A DNA stretch of 64,000 nucleotides from Mesorhizobium sp. Root552 (lineage in GTDB: Bacteria > Pseudomonadota > Alphaproteobacteria > Rhizobiales > Rhizobiaceae), in contig NZ_LMFV01000045.1 in assembly GCF_001427285.1 (NCBI RefSeq), positions 15,676 to 79,675 of the forward strand. The letters run 5' to 3'. The translations under genes were made by a program, and so were the position numbers. Under the pieces are notes generated by a model. The model had not been told where the DNA came from and ran no database searches. It saw only the letters and a program-made list of their open reading frames with translations. Below are positions 32,872 to 42,520 of this stretch, one piece after another; within the stretch, counting starts at the first letter, position 1; each line of letters begins with the position of its first letter.

Positions 32872-34653
32872 ATGAGCAACGGACAGAACGAGCGGCGCGA
32901 GATGACAGGCGCCGAAATGGTGGTGCAGGCGCTGAAGGACAATGGCGTCGAGCACATTTTCGGCTATCCGGGCGGTGCGGTGCTTCCGATCTACGACGAA
33001 TTGTTCCAGCAGGACGATATAGAGCACATCCTCGTGCGCCACGAGCAGGGCGCGGGCCATGCCGCAGAAGGCTATGCGCGCTCGACCGGCAAGGCTGGCG
33101 TGATGCTGGTGACCTCCGGTCCCGGCGCCACCAATGCGGTGACGCCGCTGCAGGATGCGCTGATGGATTCGATCCCGCTGGTTTGCTTGACGGGGCAGGT
33201 GCCGACATCGCTGATCGGCTCGGACGGTTTCCAGGAATGCGATACGGTCGGCATCACGCGGCCCTGCACCAAGCACAACTGGCTGGTGAAGGACGTCAAC
33301 GAGCTTGCCCGGACGATCCATGAAGCCTTCCATGTTGCGACGACGGGGCGTCCCGGTCCGGTGGTGGTCGATATTCCGAAGGACGTGCAGTTTGCGCGCG
33401 GCACTTACGTTTCGCCGCAGGCGGCGCCGCGCACCAGCTACAAGCCGAAGCTGCAGGGCGACCTCGACAAGATCAAGGCCGCGGTCGAACTGATGGCCGG
33501 CGCGAAGAAACCGATCCTCTATACGGGCGGCGGCGTCGTCAATTCCGGTCCGGAAGCGAGCCACCTGCTGCGCGAGCTGGTGGACCTCACCGGCTTCCCG
33601 ATCACGTCCACGCTGATGGGGCTGGGTTCCTATCCGGCTTCCGGCAAGAACTGGCTCGGCATGCTGGGCATGCACGGCACCTATGAAGCCAACATGGCCA
33701 TGCACGACTGCGACGTGATGGTGTGCATCGGCGCGCGCTTCGACGACCGCATTACCGGGCGGCTGAACGCGTTCTCGCCCAACTCCAAGAAGATCCACAT
33801 CGATGTCGATCCGTCGTCGATCAACAAGAACGTGCGGGTCGATGTCGGCATTCTCGGCGATTGCGGCAGGGTGCTGGAAGACATGGTGCGGCTGTGGCGG
33901 GCCACCGCCAAGGCGGACAAGAAGACGCTTTATCCGTGGTGGGAGCAGATTGCGCGCTGGCGGGCACGGGATTCTCTGGCCTACAAGCCGAACCCGGACG
34001 TGATCATGCCGCAATACGCCATCGAGCGGCTTTACCAGCTGACCAAGGACAAGGACACCTACATCACCACCGAGGTGGGCCAGCACCAGATGTGGGCGGC
34101 GCAGCATTTCCACTTCGACAAGCCGAACCGCTGGATGACCTCGGGCGGCCTCGGCACCATGGGCTACGGCCTGCCGGCGGCACTGGGCGTGCAGATCGCG
34201 CATCGCGATGCGCTGGTCATCGACATTGCCGGCGACGCTTCGGTGCAGATGACGATCCAGGAGATGAGCGCGGCGGTGCAGTATGATGCGCCGATCAAGA
34301 TCTTCATCCTCAACAACCAGTACATGGGCATGGTGCGCCAGTGGCAGCAGCTTCTGCACGGCAACCGGCTATCGCACTCCTATACCGAGGCTATGCCGGA
34401 CTTCGTCAAGCTGGCCGAAGCCTATGGCGGACATGGCATACGCTGTGAGAAGCCGGGCGAACTGGACGACGCCATCAAGGAGATGATCACGGTCAAGAAG
34501 CCGGTGATTTTCGACTGCCGCGTGGCGACGTTGGCCAACTGCTTCCCGATGATCCCTTCCGGCAAGGCGCACAACGAGATGCTGTTGCCCGACGAGGCGA
34601 CCGACGAGGCGGTGGCGAATGCCATCGACGCCAAGGGCCGCGAACTGGTCTAG
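32872..34653 (+). CDS. ilvI: acetolactate synthase, large catalytic subunit
   Basis: A 593-residue ThDP-dependent enzyme joining pyruvates (or pyruvate and 2-oxobutyrate) in valine, leucine and isoleucine synthesis. HIFGYPGGAVLPIYD and HEQGAGHAAEGYARSTGK (catalytic Glu) mark the N-domain. GFPITSTLMGLGSYP lies in the FAD-binding middle domain. The C-domain contains IDIAGDASVQMTIQE and NNQYMGMVRQWQ, the Mg-ThDP motif. It is complete, lies behind the attenuator, and is followed 205 bases later by its regulatory subunit. Confidence 0.96.
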   Translation: MSNGQNERREMTGAEMVVQALKDNGVEHIFGYPGGAVLPIYDELFQQDDIEHILVRHEQGAGHAAEGYARSTGKAGVMLVTSGPGATNAVTPLQDALMDSIPLVCLTGQVPTSLIGSDGFQECDTVGITRPCTKHNWLVKDVNELARTIHEAFHVATTGRPGPVVVDIPKDVQFARGTYVSPQAAPRTSYKPKLQGDLDKIKAAVELMAGAKKPILYTGGGVVNSGPEASHLLRELVDLTGFPITSTLMGLGSYPASGKNWLGMLGMHGTYEANMAMHDCDVMVCIGARFDDRITGRLNAFSPNSKKIHIDVDPSSINKNVRVDVGILGDCGRVLEDMVRLWRATAKADKKTLYPWWEQIARWRARDSLAYKPNPDVIMPQYAIERLYQLTKDKDTYITTEVGQHQMWAAQHFHFDKPNRWMTSGGLGTMGYGLPAALGVQIAHRDALVIDIAGDASVQMTIQEMSAAVQYDAPIKIFILNNQYMGMVRQWQQLLHGNRLSHSYTEAMPDFVKLAEAYGGHGIRCEKPGELDDAIKEMITVKKPVIFDCRVATLANCFPMIPSGKAHNEMLLPDEATDEAVANAIDAKGRELV

Positions 34654-34661
34654 GCGGGGAT

Positions 34662-34772
34662 TTGGGTGATGGTGGCCTGCATATGGCGGCTTTCTGTGCT
34701 TCCGGTGCTCACGTACTTCAATGTACGCTCCGCTCCGGTTCTCGAAAGCCACCATCTTCGGCTCACCCTGAC
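34662..34772. repeat. palindromic intergenic repeat, family 1, copy E
   Basis: GGTGGCCTGCATATGGCGGCTTT, TCCGGTGCTCACGTACTTCA, ATGTACGCTCCGCTCCGGTT and CTCGAAAGCCACCATCTTCGGCTCACCCTGACC follow the family plan closely. It lies inside the ilvI-ilvH transcription unit, between the two subunit genes. Confidence 0.88.
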
Positions 34773-34858
34773 CAAAATCCTGGCGTCTCGAATTAATGCC
34801 GGCGGAAGCTGTGCGGAAACAGTGATTTAGCAAAAGAATTCAAGATAGAGATTCAACC

Positions 34859-35431
34859 ATGAACGCGCAGCTTCAACCGACCGGTTCGGCCTATTTCATC
34901 GCCAAGGAAACCGAGAAGCCGGAAATCCATACGCTTTCGGTACTGGTGGACAACGAGCCGGGCGTGCTGGCGCGCGTCATCGGCCTGTTCTCCGGACGCG
35001 GCTACAATATCGAAAGCCTGACCGTCTCGGAGACCGAGCACGAGCAGCGGCTTTCGCGCATCACCATCGTGACGAGCGGTACGCCGCATGTGCTGGAGCA
35101 GATCAAGCACCAGCTCGAGCGCATCGTGCCGGTGCATCGGGTGGTCGATCTTACCGTGCGCGCGCACGAACTCGGCCAGGAGCGGCCGCTGGAGCGGGAA
35201 CTGGCGCTGATCAAGGTTGCCGGAACCGGAACGGAGCGGGTCGAGGCGCTGCGCCTTGCCGACGCCTTCCGCGCCCATGTGGTGGACGCAAACACCGAGC
35301 ATTTCATCTTCCAGATTACCGGCAAGGGCTCGAAGATCGACCAGTTCATCGCCATCATGCGCCCGCTCGGACTGGTGGAAATCTGCCGCACCGGCGTGGC
35401 CGCGATGAACCGCGGCCAGCAGGGCATGTAA
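34859..35431 (+). CDS. ilvH: acetolactate synthase, small regulatory subunit
   Basis: A 190-residue protein that activates the large subunit and confers valine feedback inhibition. The N-terminal ACT domain reads HTLSVLVDNEPGVLARVIGLFSGRGYNIESLTVSETE; RITIVTSGTPHVLEQIKHQLERI follows, then the C-terminal activating domain ending ARSDWW-like LGLVEICRTGVAAMNRG. The length is that of the longer alphaproteobacterial type. It lies in the ilvI direction and is expected to share the attenuated transcript despite the intervening repeat. Confidence 0.95.
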   Translation: MNAQLQPTGSAYFIAKETEKPEIHTLSVLVDNEPGVLARVIGLFSGRGYNIESLTVSETEHEQRLSRITIVTSGTPHVLEQIKHQLERIVPVHRVVDLTVRAHELGQERPLERELALIKVAGTGTERVEALRLADAFRAHVVDANTEHFIFQITGKGSKIDQFIAIMRPLGLVEICRTGVAAMNRGQQGM

Positions 35432-35553
35432 CCGCCGAGTTTTCTGATTTTTCCGGTGGTTTTTGCCTGCTGGACCGATTGACGGCCGGCAAGTGGCTGC
35501 TGCGGGGTCGTTCAAGAATAGACAGTATTACTGACCTAAATTGAGGCGCGCTC

Positions 35554-36150
35554 ATGTCGTACGACACATTGCTTGCCCTGCTGGCCTACGCGTTCGTGAC
35601 CTCGATCACGCCGGGGCCGAACAATCTCATGCTGTTGACGTCGGGTGTGAATTTCGGATTCGCGCGCACGATCCCGCACATGCTGGGCATCGGCATAGGC
35701 TTCGTCGTGCTGTTGCTGGCGGTAGGGCTTGGGCTGGGCGCGGTACTTACGGCGTTTCCGGCACTGCACACCGGCCTGAAGATCGCCGGCGGTGCGTATC
35801 TTCTCTATCTTGCATGGAAGATCGCGATGTCGCGCTCGATCGAGGGCAAGGGCGAGGCCAAGTCGCGGCCTATGACCTTCCTTGAGGCCGCGGCGTTCCA
35901 ATGGGTGAATCCCAAGGCCTGGGTGATGGCGGTGACGGCGATGGCCGTCTACACCGATCCCGCCGCGCCGTTGTGGTCGGTGTTTTTGATCGGATTGGTG
36001 TTTGGCATTGTGAACCTGCCCAGCGTTTCGACATGGGCGGGGTTCGGCATGGCGCTGCGCGGGTTCCTGTCCGATCCGGTGCGGCTGAAATGGTTCAACA
36101 TCGCCATGGGTGTCCTGCTGGCGGCGACGCTGTGGCCGATGGTCAAGTAG
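35554..36150 (+). CDS. LysE/RhtB family amino-acid exporter
   Basis: A 198-residue inner-membrane exporter with about six helices. The family signature FVTSITPGPNNLMLLTSGVNFG is at residues 14-35, and FQWVNPKAWVMAVTAMAVY is the second conserved segment. Such proteins export amino acids such as lysine, threonine or homoserine lactone; the substrate cannot be told. It is 122 bases after ilvH, and a relation to branched-chain amino acids is possible only by position. Confidence 0.88.
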   Translation: MSYDTLLALLAYAFVTSITPGPNNLMLLTSGVNFGFARTIPHMLGIGIGFVVLLLAVGLGLGAVLTAFPALHTGLKIAGGAYLLYLAWKIAMSRSIEGKGEAKSRPMTFLEAAAFQWVNPKAWVMAVTAMAVYTDPAAPLWSVFLIGLVFGIVNLPSVSTWAGFGMALRGFLSDPVRLKWFNIAMGVLLAATLWPMVK

Positions 36151-36200
36151 GGTTTGGGCTTCTCGAAAGCCGCCGTTTTCGGCCCGCCCTGATGCAAATC
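36151..36200. repeat. palindromic intergenic repeat, family 1, truncated copy F
   Basis: Only the right half is present: CTTCTCGAAAGCCGCCGTTTTCGG followed by CCGCCCTGATGC. It directly abuts the LysE stop codon, so the left half was probably lost by deletion, or the insertion was partial. Confidence 0.65.
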
Positions 36201-36260
36201 TGACGCACTGCCAGTGCAGGCCGCTTGAACGCTCGTGAAGGCAGGCATAGGGTCCTGACC

Positions 36261-36878
36261 ATGTCACACGATCACGACCATCATCACCATCACGACAATG
36301 AACTCGACCCCTTCGCCGCGCGGGTGCGTGCGCTGGAGACGATCCTGACGCAAAAGGGCTTGATCGATCCGGCGGCGGTGGACGCCATTGTCGATACCTA
36401 TGAAACCAAGGTCGGGCCGCGCAACGGAGCCAAGGTGGTGGCCAAGGCGTGGAGCGATCCGGCCTATGCCGACTGGCTCAAGCGCGATGCGACTGCGGCA
36501 ATTGCCTCGCTCGGGTTCGTGGGGCGGCAGGGCGAGCATATGCAGGCGGTGTTCAACACGCCCGACACGCACAACATGATCGTGTGCACGCTGTGCTCCT
36601 GCTATCCGTGGCCGGTGCTTGGGCTGCCGCCCGTCTGGTACAAGGCTCCGCCTTACCGCAGCCGCGCCGTGATCGATCCGCGCGGGGTACTGGCCGAATT
36701 CGGCGTAACGCTGCCTGCCGACATGAAGGTAAGGGTGTGGGATTCCACGGCGGAACTGCGTTACCTTGTGGTGCCGATGCGGCCCGAAGGTGCGGATGGT
36801 CTCGGCGAGGACCAGCTTGCCGAACTTGTCACGCGCGATTCGATGATCGGCACCGGGCTGGCGAGGCAACCCGCATGA
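36261..36878 (+). CDS. nthA: nitrile hydratase subunit alpha, cobalt type
   Basis: A 205-residue subunit that hydrates nitriles to amides. The metal-binding motif VCTLCSC (Cys-Thr-Leu-Cys-Ser-Cys) predicts non-corrin Co(III) rather than iron, where Ser replaces Thr. The two later cysteines are oxidised in the mature enzyme. The N-terminus [14 protein letters not shown] is unusually His-rich, perhaps for metal capture. The start at 36261 is chosen over 36225 because it begins this conserved segment. The stop overlaps nthB by 4 bases. No amidase is adjacent. Confidence 0.95.
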   Translation: MSHDHDHHHHHDNELDPFAARVRALETILTQKGLIDPAAVDAIVDTYETKVGPRNGAKVVAKAWSDPAYADWLKRDATAAIASLGFVGRQGEHMQAVFNTPDTHNMIVCTLCSCYPWPVLGLPPVWYKAPPYRSRAVIDPRGVLAEFGVTLPADMKVRVWDSTAELRYLVVPMRPEGADGLGEDQLAELVTRDSMIGTGLARQPA

Positions 36879-37534
36879 ACGGACCGCAGGACCTTGGCGG
36901 GCAGATGGGATTTGGCCCGGTCGCGCCTGAGAAGGACGAGCCGATCTTCCATGCCGAATGGGAAAAGCGCGCGCTGGGCGTAACGCTTGCCGCCGGCGCC
37001 TTCGGGGCGTGGAATATCGACGAGAGCCGGCATGCGCGCGAAACCTTGCCGCCGGCAGAATATTACACGTCGAGCTACTACCAGATCTGGATCAAGGGGC
37101 TGGAGACGCTTTTGCAGCGGCACGGCTTCGTCAGTGCAGCCGACCTTGCCGCCGGCAAGGCAGTGGATGGGACGGCACCGCCGAAGCGGGTGTTGAAAGC
37201 GGCGGACGTGGCGGCGACGTTGGCCAGAGGCGGGCCATGCGACCGGCCGATGGAAACGCCAGCGCGCTTCAAGGCAGGCGACCGGGTGCGCACGAAGAAT
37301 TTCAACCCGACCGGGCATACGCGGCTTCCCCGCTACGCAAGGGCAAAGAACGGCCTCGTCGAGGCCGTTCGCGAGGGCTATGTCTTCCCCGACAGCAATG
37401 CGCACCAAAAGGGCGAGGTGCCGCAGTGGCTCTACACAGTGGTGTTCGACGGCCCGGAAATCTGGGGCGAGGGAGCCGATCCGACGCTGACGGTCTCGAT
37501 CGACGCCTGGGAGAGCTATCTTGAGCAGGCATGA
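36875..37534 (+). CDS. nthB: nitrile hydratase subunit beta
   Basis: A 219-residue partner of NthA, starting [16 protein letters not shown], the usual beta-subunit N-terminus. [15 protein letters not shown] and the C-terminal SH3-like barrel ([35 protein letters not shown]) are intact. The latter carries the arginines that contact the claw-setting cysteines of alpha. The ATG overlaps the nthA stop, and the next gene starts inside its 3' end. An upstream in-frame ATG at 36449 lies inside nthA and is rejected. Confidence 0.95.
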   Translation: MNGPQDLGGQMGFGPVAPEKDEPIFHAEWEKRALGVTLAAGAFGAWNIDESRHARETLPPAEYYTSSYYQIWIKGLETLLQRHGFVSAADLAAGKAVDGTAPPKRVLKAADVAATLARGGPCDRPMETPARFKAGDRVRTKNFNPTGHTRLPRYARAKNGLVEAVREGYVFPDSNAHQKGEVPQWLYTVVFDGPEIWGEGADPTLTVSIDAWESYLEQA

Positions 37535-37874
37535 CGACAGCGGCTTCGCGCTCGAGGCAAAAGTTTTCGACGAGCCCTGGCAGGCGCAGGCGTTTGCCAT
37601 GACGGTGGCGCTGCATCAAAAGGGCCTGTTTTCGTGGGGCGAATGGGCCGAAGCGCTGTCGAGCGAGGTCAAGAAGCCTGACGCCGCTGCCGATGGGCAC
37701 GACTACTACGAGCATTGGCTGGCAGCGCTGGAAAAGCTGCTTGCGGCAAAGGGCTTTGCTGCGACCAGTGACGTCGATGCCTATGCCGCGGCCTGGGAAC
37801 GTGCCGCGCACGCCACGCCGCACGGCAAGCCGATCCTGCTGGAGAACGATCCGCAAGCGCATGCACCGGGCTGA
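37521..37874 (+). CDS. nitrile hydratase accessory protein (metal-inserting, beta-like)
   Basis: A 117-residue protein homologous to the N-terminal part of the beta subunit (FDEPWQAQAFAMTVALHQKGLFSWGEWAEAL...YYEHWLAALEKLLAAKG). In cobalt-type enzymes this small protein acts by swapping subunits to deliver cobalt-loaded alpha. It begins at a TTG codon inside nthB (14-base overlap); no ATG fits the family length. Together with nthA and nthB it makes a complete and minimal nitrile hydratase operon. Confidence 0.88.
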   Translation: MSRHDDSGFALEAKVFDEPWQAQAFAMTVALHQKGLFSWGEWAEALSSEVKKPDAAADGHDYYEHWLAALEKLLAAKGFAATSDVDAYAAAWERAAHATPHGKPILLENDPQAHAPG

Positions 37875-38010
37875 CCGGTAAATGGGTCTGTTTTCCGGGC
37901 GCATATGTTCCTATTTTGTTCTTGATCCGGCGAGATTGTACCGCTAGGCTGCAATTCGTCAGGAGGGCAAAGCCCTTGCCCTTCGACGCCGAATCCTGTC
38001 TCACGATTGC

Positions 38011-39138
38011 ATGGAATTTTCTCCGCAACAGGATGATGCGCTAAAGGCCGTCGCCAAGTGGCTGAAGGCCGGAAAGCCGCAGATTTTCCGCCTGTTCGGC
38101 TATGCCGGCACGGGCAAGACGACGCTTGCGCGCTACTTCGCCGAGCATGTCGACGGGCAGGTGCAGTTTGCAGCCTTCACCGGCAAGGCGGCGCAGGTGC
38201 TGCGCTCGAAAGGCGCAATCAATGCCCGCACCATCCATTCGCTGATCTACCGCCCGCGCGGCGAGGAAGCCGTCGAGGACGAGACGACCGGGAAGACGTC
38301 GATGTCGCCGACGTTTTCGCTCAACCGGCAAAGCCCGATTTCCAAGGCGGCGCTGGTCATCATCGACGAATGCTCGATGGTGGATGAGCAGCTCGGCCGC
38401 GACCTGATGAGCTTCGGCACGCCGATCCTGGTGCTTGGCGATCCGGGCCAGCTGCCGCCGATTTCAGGCGGCGGGTTCTTCACCGACCACGACCCGGACT
38501 TCCTGCTCACCGAAATCCACCGGCAGGCGCGCGACAACCCGATCATCCGTCTGGCGCTCGACGTGCGTGAAGGCCGTGAGTTCCTGCAAGGGGACTATGG
38601 GACGGCCCAGGTGATCGGCAAGGAAGGCGTGACCCAGGACCTTGTCTTGAAGGCGGATCAGGTTCTTGTCGGCACCAACAGGACGCGGCGGCGCTACAAT
38701 CATCGCTTGCGTGAGCTGAAAGGGTTCACCGCCGAGTATCCTCAGGCGGGCGACAAGCTGGTGTGCCTGCGCAACGATCCGGCCAAGGGCCTGCTCAATG
38801 GTTCGCTGTGGAAAGTCATGACGTCTTCGCGCGAAACGGTGAAGCCCGGCATCAACCTTCTGGTGTCACCGGAAGAGGACGATCCAGACCGGGGCGTTGC
38901 CAAGATCAAGCTGCTCAAGGCCGCTTTCGAGGATGCGGAAGCCGAAATTCCGTGGCAGCAGAAGAAGCGCTTCGACGATTTCGACTATGGCTATGCGCTG
39001 ACGGTGCATAAGGCGCAGGGCTCGCAATGGAACGATGTCGTGCTGTTCGACGAAAGCTGGGCCTTCAAGGACACGCGCCAGCGCTGGCTTTACACGGCGA
39101 TTACGCGGGCGGCGGAGCGGCTGACCATCGTGCGCTGA
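38011..39138 (+). CDS. ATP-dependent RecD-like DNA helicase
   Basis: A 375-residue SF1B-type helicase. Walker A FGYAGTGKTTLARYFAEH is near residues 27-45, Walker B is VIIDECSMVDEQL, and LGDPGQLPPISGGGFF is motif III. The UvrD_C_2 end reads YGYALTVHKAQGSQWNDVVLFDE...RWLYTAITRAAERLTI. It is shorter than RecD and lacks RecB/RecC partners nearby, so it is probably a stand-alone 5'-3' helicase. It is convergent with the following gene. Confidence 0.9.
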   Translation: MEFSPQQDDALKAVAKWLKAGKPQIFRLFGYAGTGKTTLARYFAEHVDGQVQFAAFTGKAAQVLRSKGAINARTIHSLIYRPRGEEAVEDETTGKTSMSPTFSLNRQSPISKAALVIIDECSMVDEQLGRDLMSFGTPILVLGDPGQLPPISGGGFFTDHDPDFLLTEIHRQARDNPIIRLALDVREGREFLQGDYGTAQVIGKEGVTQDLVLKADQVLVGTNRTRRRYNHRLRELKGFTAEYPQAGDKLVCLRNDPAKGLLNGSLWKVMTSSRETVKPGINLLVSPEEDDPDRGVAKIKLLKAAFEDAEAEIPWQQKKRFDDFDYGYALTVHKAQGSQWNDVVLFDESWAFKDTRQRWLYTAITRAAERLTIVR

Positions 39139-39150
39139 TGGCCAAGTGAT

Positions 39151-39555
39151 TTATGGATTTTCAAGCGGCCGCGAACCCAGCCAGCGCCAGGCAGCTTCCT
39201 CTTGCCCGGCCTCAAAGTGTTTCAATTCGACCGGCGTAGAGGACGCAAGGAAGCCCTGCGTCTCAGCTATCCAGTCCGGTTCGCCGATGCTGGCGCAGCG
39301 GCCGACATGCTCGGCTGCCAGCGCCTTGCCCTTTTCGACGGTTTCAGGGGCAATGCCTGACCAGTCTGCGCCTTCATAGTCCAGCAGCCGGACGAGAACG
39401 TCCACCCTTGGATGCAGCGCATAGGCAGCCTCCAGAAGCCCGAACAGGTTCTCGGCATCGGCAGGCGTGACGAGGCCGACGATATCTACCGCGAACAGGT
39501 CTGGCCGTGTCGTCTCGATGCGGCGGATCGCGGGAACGCTTTCGAGAAAATTCAT
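39151..39555 (-). CDS. SpoIIAA-like (STAS-fold) protein
   Basis: A 134-residue soluble protein, MNFLESVPAIRRIETTRPDLFAVDIVGLVTPADAENLFGLLEAAYALHPRVDVLVRLLDYEGADW. The alternating strand/helix pattern and the VDVLVRLLDYEGADWSG segment match SpoIIAA-like proteins. No phosphorylatable Ser of true anti-sigma antagonists is obvious, so a role in partner switching is not claimed. The start MNFLES has AAGGAT upstream. Confidence 0.65.
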   Translation of the reverse strand: MNFLESVPAIRRIETTRPDLFAVDIVGLVTPADAENLFGLLEAAYALHPRVDVLVRLLDYEGADWSGIAPETVEKGKALAAEHVGRCASIGEPDWIAETQGFLASSTPVELKHFEAGQEEAAWRWLGSRPLENP

Positions 39556-39762
39556 TGTCGATCCTTGTGCTGGCCATCGCTTTAACTGGAACACATGAAA
39601 ACGCTGTCTGTTCCCGTCAAAGGCAGTATAGATGCGCTGCGCGGGCTGAACGCGTCGCGATCCTTCAGGTCGCTTCAGACGTTTAGCTTTTTGATTTTAT
39701 GCATGTCTTCGTCCCGAAACCGGATGCCATTTTCGGGAGGCATGCATTGGCTGGAGACGGGA

Positions 39763-40503
39763 ATGCCTGCAAAACTGTCGGTCAACCTGAACGCCATCGC
39801 CATGTTGCGTAACCGTCGCAACCTGCCTTGGCCGAGCGTGGTCGGGCTTGGCCGCATTGCGCTGGCCGCCGGCGCGCACGGCCTGACCGTGCATCCGCGA
39901 CCCGACCAGAGGCACACGCGCAATTCGGACCTGCCCGAGATCCGCGCGCTCATCGACGATGAGTTTCCGCAGGCCGAATTCAACATCGAGGGCTATCCGA
40001 CCGAGGAATTCCTGCAACTTGTCGAAAAACACCAGCCGGAACAGGTGACGCTGGTTCCGGACGATCCGGCGCAGGCGACTTCCGATCACGGCTGGAATTT
40101 TGTCGAACAGGCGGCATTCCTCAATCCGATTGTGAAGCGCCTGAAAAAGGGTGGATTTCGCGTATCGCTGTTTTCCGATGCAGACCCCGCAGGCGTGCAC
40201 GCGGCGCGCGATACGGGCGCGGACCGAATCGAGCTTTATACGGGCCCTTATGCCAGCTCATATGCCGATTCCGCAAAGGTGGCGAAGGAACTGGAAAGAT
40301 TGGGCAATACGGCCGAGGCCGCATTGGAGAACGGTCTTGCCGTCAATGCCGGGCACGACCTCGTGGTGGCCAATCTGCCGGCTCTCAACAAGCGCATTCC
40401 GCAGCTTGCGGAGGTTTCTATCGGACACGGCTTGACAGCCGATGCGCTGGAGTATGGCATGGCACGGACGACGCAGCGCTTTTTGAAAGCCTGCGGCTGG
40501 TAG
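39763..40503 (+). CDS. pdxJ: pyridoxine 5'-phosphate synthase
   Basis: A 246-residue TIM-barrel enzyme closing the pyridine ring of vitamin B6 from 1-deoxyxylulose 5-phosphate and 3-amino-2-oxopropyl phosphate. Motifs: [43 protein letters not shown] (catalytic His), QVTLVPDD and [13 protein letters not shown], ending [16 protein letters not shown]. The start at 39763 behind GGAGACGG is that of the family; the longer frame from 39595 adds non-homologous residues. Confidence 0.95.
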   Translation: MPAKLSVNLNAIAMLRNRRNLPWPSVVGLGRIALAAGAHGLTVHPRPDQRHTRNSDLPEIRALIDDEFPQAEFNIEGYPTEEFLQLVEKHQPEQVTLVPDDPAQATSDHGWNFVEQAAFLNPIVKRLKKGGFRVSLFSDADPAGVHAARDTGADRIELYTGPYASSYADSAKVAKELERLGNTAEAALENGLAVNAGHDLVVANLPALNKRIPQLAEVSIGHGLTADALEYGMARTTQRFLKACGW

Positions 40504-40592
40504 GCGATCGATCCACACCGCAAAGATGCCAAGGTACTTGATATTGCATTGCAGCAAGGGTAGAGCACCGCGCGCTGATCGGAGTGTCGTTC

Positions 40593-42506
40593 ATGGCCTT
40601 TACCAATACTGGTAGGGAGGCAGAGCCCGTCGAACAATCCACCCATCCCGAGCCTGAAAAGCAAAGCACCGGGGTTTTGATGGTGGGGGCGCTCGGCGTG
40701 GTCTATGGCGACATAGGCACGAGCCCGATCTACGCCTTTCGCGAAGCGCTGCACGCATCCGGGCCTACCTTCATCCGCGAGGATGTGCTGGGCGTGCTTT
40801 CGCTGATCGTCTGGGCGCTGACGATCATCGTGACGATCAAATACGTGGCCTTCGTGCTGCGCGCAGACAACAATGGCGAGGGCGGCACGCTTTCGCTGAT
40901 GGCGCTTGCCCGCAGCGCCTATCCGGTCGGATCGAAATGGATCCTCGGCGTCGGCCTGTGCGGCGCGGCGCTGTTTTTCGGCGATTCGATCATTACCCCG
41001 GCAATTTCCGTGCTTTCTGCGGTGGAAGGCCTGGAGGTGGTGACGCCGGCCTTCGACCCTTATGTCGTGCCGATCACGCTGGTCATCCTGGCGCTGCTTT
41101 TTTCGGTGCAGCGCTTCGGCAGCGGGCGCGTGGCGGTGGTTTTCGGGCCGGTAATGGCGTTGTGGTTCCTGGCTCTCGGCATCGCGGGCTTGTTGCACAT
41201 TTGGGACGATCCAACCGTGCTGCTTGCGGTCAATCCCTACCATGCGCTGCTTTATCTCTTCGCCGAGCCCGATGTGGCCTTCATCACGGTGGGTGCTGTT
41301 TTCCTCGCGGTGACCGGTGCCGAGGCGCTTTATGTCGACCTCGGACATTTCGGCCGCCGGCCGATCGTGCTGACCTGGTTTTGGATCGTGTTTCCGTGCC
41401 TGCTGCTCAACTATTTCGGGCAGGGCGCCTATGTGCTCGCGCATGGATCGGTGCCTGACAAGCCGTTCTTCGAGATGCTGCCGGAATGGGGGCTGGCGCC
41501 GATGGTCGCCCTGGCCACTGCGGCGACCGTCATTGCCAGCCAGGCGGTTATTTCCGGGGCATTCTCGCTGACCCGCCAGGCGGTGCAGCTCAACCTTTTG
41601 CCGCGCATCGAGGTGCAGCACACCTCCGAGATGCAGCTTGGCCAGATCTACATGCCGCGCGTGAATTTCATCATCGCCATTTCGGTCATGCTGCTGGTCG
41701 TCGGTTTCGGCGACTCCAGTTCGCTTGCCTCGGCCTATGGCATCTCGGTGACCGGCGAAATGCTGATGACGACCTTCCTTTTGTTCGTGGTCATGCGCTC
41801 GATGTGGAAATGGCGTTTCGGCGCAGCATTTGCGCTTGCGCTGCTGTTCGGGGTCATCGATGCCGGCTTCTTCCTGTCCAATGCCTTCAAGGTGGCGGAT
41901 GGCGGCTGGGTGTCGATCAGCGTTGCCTGCGTCATGGGCCTGGTCATGGTGACCTGGATCAGGGGCAGCCGGTTCCTGTTCGACAAGACGCGCAAGAACG
42001 AGATTCCACTCGATTTCCTGGCCGGCAACCTGATCAAGAAGAAGCCGCAACTCGTTTCGGGCACCGCCGTGTTCCTGACCAGCGATCCGCTGAGCGCGCC
42101 GACGGCGCTGATGCACAGCCTCAAGCACTACAAGGTGCTGCATGAGCAGAACGTCATCCTGTCGGTGGTGACCGCTCCACGGCCAAGGGTGCCGGACAGC
42201 GAACGGGTAAAGATGGAAACCATCAACGACCTGTTCATGCGGGTGACACTGACCTTCGGCTACATGGAACAGCCGAATATCCCGCGCGCGCTGGCTTCCT
42301 GCCGCAAGCAGGGCTGGAAGTTCGACATCATGACGACTTCGTTCTTCCTGTCGCGGCGCTCGCTGAAGGCTTCGCCCAATTCCGGCATGCCGCGCTGGCA
42401 GGACCGGCTGTTCATCGGGCTGGCGCGCTCGGCGGCGGACGCGACCGAGTATTTCCAGATCCCGACCGGCAGGGTGGTGGAGATCGGCACGCAGGTCGCG
42501 ATCTAG
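40593..42506 (+). CDS. kup: Kup-type potassium transporter
   Basis: A 637-residue inner-membrane K+/H+ symporter with about twelve helices in the first ~440 residues. The signature GALGVVYGDIGTSPIYAFREAL opens the first helix, and FFGDSIITPAISVLSAVEGLEVV follows. The C-terminal ~200 residues form the cytosolic domain (AVFLTSDPLSAPTALMHSLKHYKVLHEQNVILSV). ATG 40593 has GGAG 8 bases before it; a GTG at 40584 is possible. The reading frame is complete. Confidence 0.94.
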   Translation: MAFTNTGREAEPVEQSTHPEPEKQSTGVLMVGALGVVYGDIGTSPIYAFREALHASGPTFIREDVLGVLSLIVWALTIIVTIKYVAFVLRADNNGEGGTLSLMALARSAYPVGSKWILGVGLCGAALFFGDSIITPAISVLSAVEGLEVVTPAFDPYVVPITLVILALLFSVQRFGSGRVAVVFGPVMALWFLALGIAGLLHIWDDPTVLLAVNPYHALLYLFAEPDVAFITVGAVFLAVTGAEALYVDLGHFGRRPIVLTWFWIVFPCLLLNYFGQGAYVLAHGSVPDKPFFEMLPEWGLAPMVALATAATVIASQAVISGAFSLTRQAVQLNLLPRIEVQHTSEMQLGQIYMPRVNFIIAISVMLLVVGFGDSSSLASAYGISVTGEMLMTTFLLFVVMRSMWKWRFGAAFALALLFGVIDAGFFLSNAFKVADGGWVSISVACVMGLVMVTWIRGSRFLFDKTRKNEIPLDFLAGNLIKKKPQLVSGTAVFLTSDPLSAPTALMHSLKHYKVLHEQNVILSVVTAPRPRVPDSERVKMETINDLFMRVTLTFGYMEQPNIPRALASCRKQGWKFDIMTTSFFLSRRSLKASPNSGMPRWQDRLFIGLARSAADATEYFQIPTGRVVEIGTQVAI

Positions 42507-42520
42507 GGCCAGGGGACCGA

